Source: Ptychodera flava (lineage: Eukaryota > Hemichordata > Enteropneusta > Ptychoderidae). From it: a stretch of DNA of 64,000 nt. The stretch is from contig NW_027248279.1 of the NCBI RefSeq assembly GCF_041260155.1, forward strand, positions 1,515,764-1,579,763. The letters run 5' to 3'. This document shows, piece by piece, positions 39,475 through 64,000 of this stretch; within the stretch, counting starts at the first letter, position 1, and every line of letters begins with the position of its first letter. Made by a program: the position numbers and the translations under genes. The notes beneath the pieces were generated by a model. The model was not told where the DNA came from. It saw only the letters and a program-made list of their open reading frames with translations, and did not search any database.

Positions 39475-40184
39475 AATTTGCGATATACGGGAAGTGACAC
39501 CATTTCCTCAGTGTCAGTTACCGCGAAACTAAGCTTAAAGATCGCTTCCGATTCTAATTTAAGGCCAGCTTTTTTCACCGAATTGTTTCTGTTTACATTT
39601 CGCTTCAATTTAAAATATATTCTAAAACATGATTTGTTTTGATATAAGAAAATCTACATTTCAAAGCAAGAAATACAAAATAATTTCACTAATCAATCGA
39701 ATGGAAATTCTAGTTGACATCCAATTCACCTTAACTTCAAGGCATGTTTACGTGCATTGTTCTGTTTATTGTGTGAAATATTGCACCGAATAATAAGGAT
39801 TTTGAACTTACAGGAGTGTGTGCGGTTAAGTGAGTATTCGAGCGTTTCCCATATCGTTGGCAGGCTGTTTCCGAGTTCACAACCCTCTCCCCCTTTCAAT
39901 TTTAGTAAGTGGTACATTAGCGGTGTTTCACGTCTGTCGAGAAAAGACAAAGATATTATTGTGTTGGTTGTATTCTTTATAATGCGACCGGTTAATTTTG
40001 TGAAGAGACATAATCGAGGTCAGCAGTATCTATCTACAAATAATTGAGCAATCCTCACGACTAAATTTATAACATCAGCCAAAGCTGACAGCACTGTCAT
40101 GTAATACTGAAAGAGTCGTTTATGCCGATTTTCTTTCTCGCCAGTAATATGTTACAGCAGCGAAGAAACATTGAAAACAAATAC

Positions 40185-64000
<23,816 letters not shown>

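Overview
This window is animal nuclear DNA: AT-rich, intron-rich, full of microsatellites and palindromic repeats, with a non-LTR retrotransposon. The protein families (CUB, EGF and Ig domains joined to a receptor tyrosine kinase) suit a marine invertebrate, perhaps a deuterostome such as a hemichordate or lancelet. That placement is a guess. All convincing genes lie on the minus strand, so coding order runs from position 64000 down to 1. I see no rRNA or CRISPR array and recognised no tRNA.

The window holds a tandem array of large receptor genes built from symmetric phase-1 exons. Gene 2 (64000 to 40185) enters from the right edge. It has at least nine CUB exons, one Ig exon, a transmembrane cassette (TM1, a 19-nt microexon, a Tyr-motif exon), a second cassette (TM2, another 19-nt microexon, a juxtamembrane exon with an in-frame TAA), and two relict kinase C-lobe exons. 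The kinase N-lobe and catalytic core are absent. Gene 1 (32964 to 5966) has an EGF exon, five CUB exons, one Ig exon, a TM1 cassette, a TM2 cassette and a complete, uninterrupted FGFR/Tie-like tyrosine kinase ending in TGA at 5966-5968. Six of its seven ectodomain exons carry a one-base indel that breaks the reading frame, or in the Ig exon forces a weaker splice donor. Gene 3 starts at 3138-3036 with a signal-peptide exon, has one dead CUB copy, and leaves through the left edge inside a good CUB exon.

The main observation is complementary decay: gene 2 keeps an intact ectodomain and has lost its kinase, while gene 1 keeps an intact kinase and has a broken ectodomain. They lie on one strand in the right order with matching splice phases, so a long transcript that skips the dead exons could encode one complete CUB-Ig-TM-kinase receptor. 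Alternatively gene 1 and the tail of gene 2 are simply decaying. A second observation is that both genes carry two alternative-looking membrane/juxtamembrane cassettes, TM1 then TM2, in the same order and with identical exon phases.

Between the genes (33-40 kb) lie a roughly 146-bp tandem array with a LINE inserted in it, and several fold-back elements. Introns and spacers hold (GA)n, (CATA)n, (TA)n and GATA/GACA tracts, two copies of a roughly 1.24-kb dispersed repeat, and several terminal-inverted-repeat elements.
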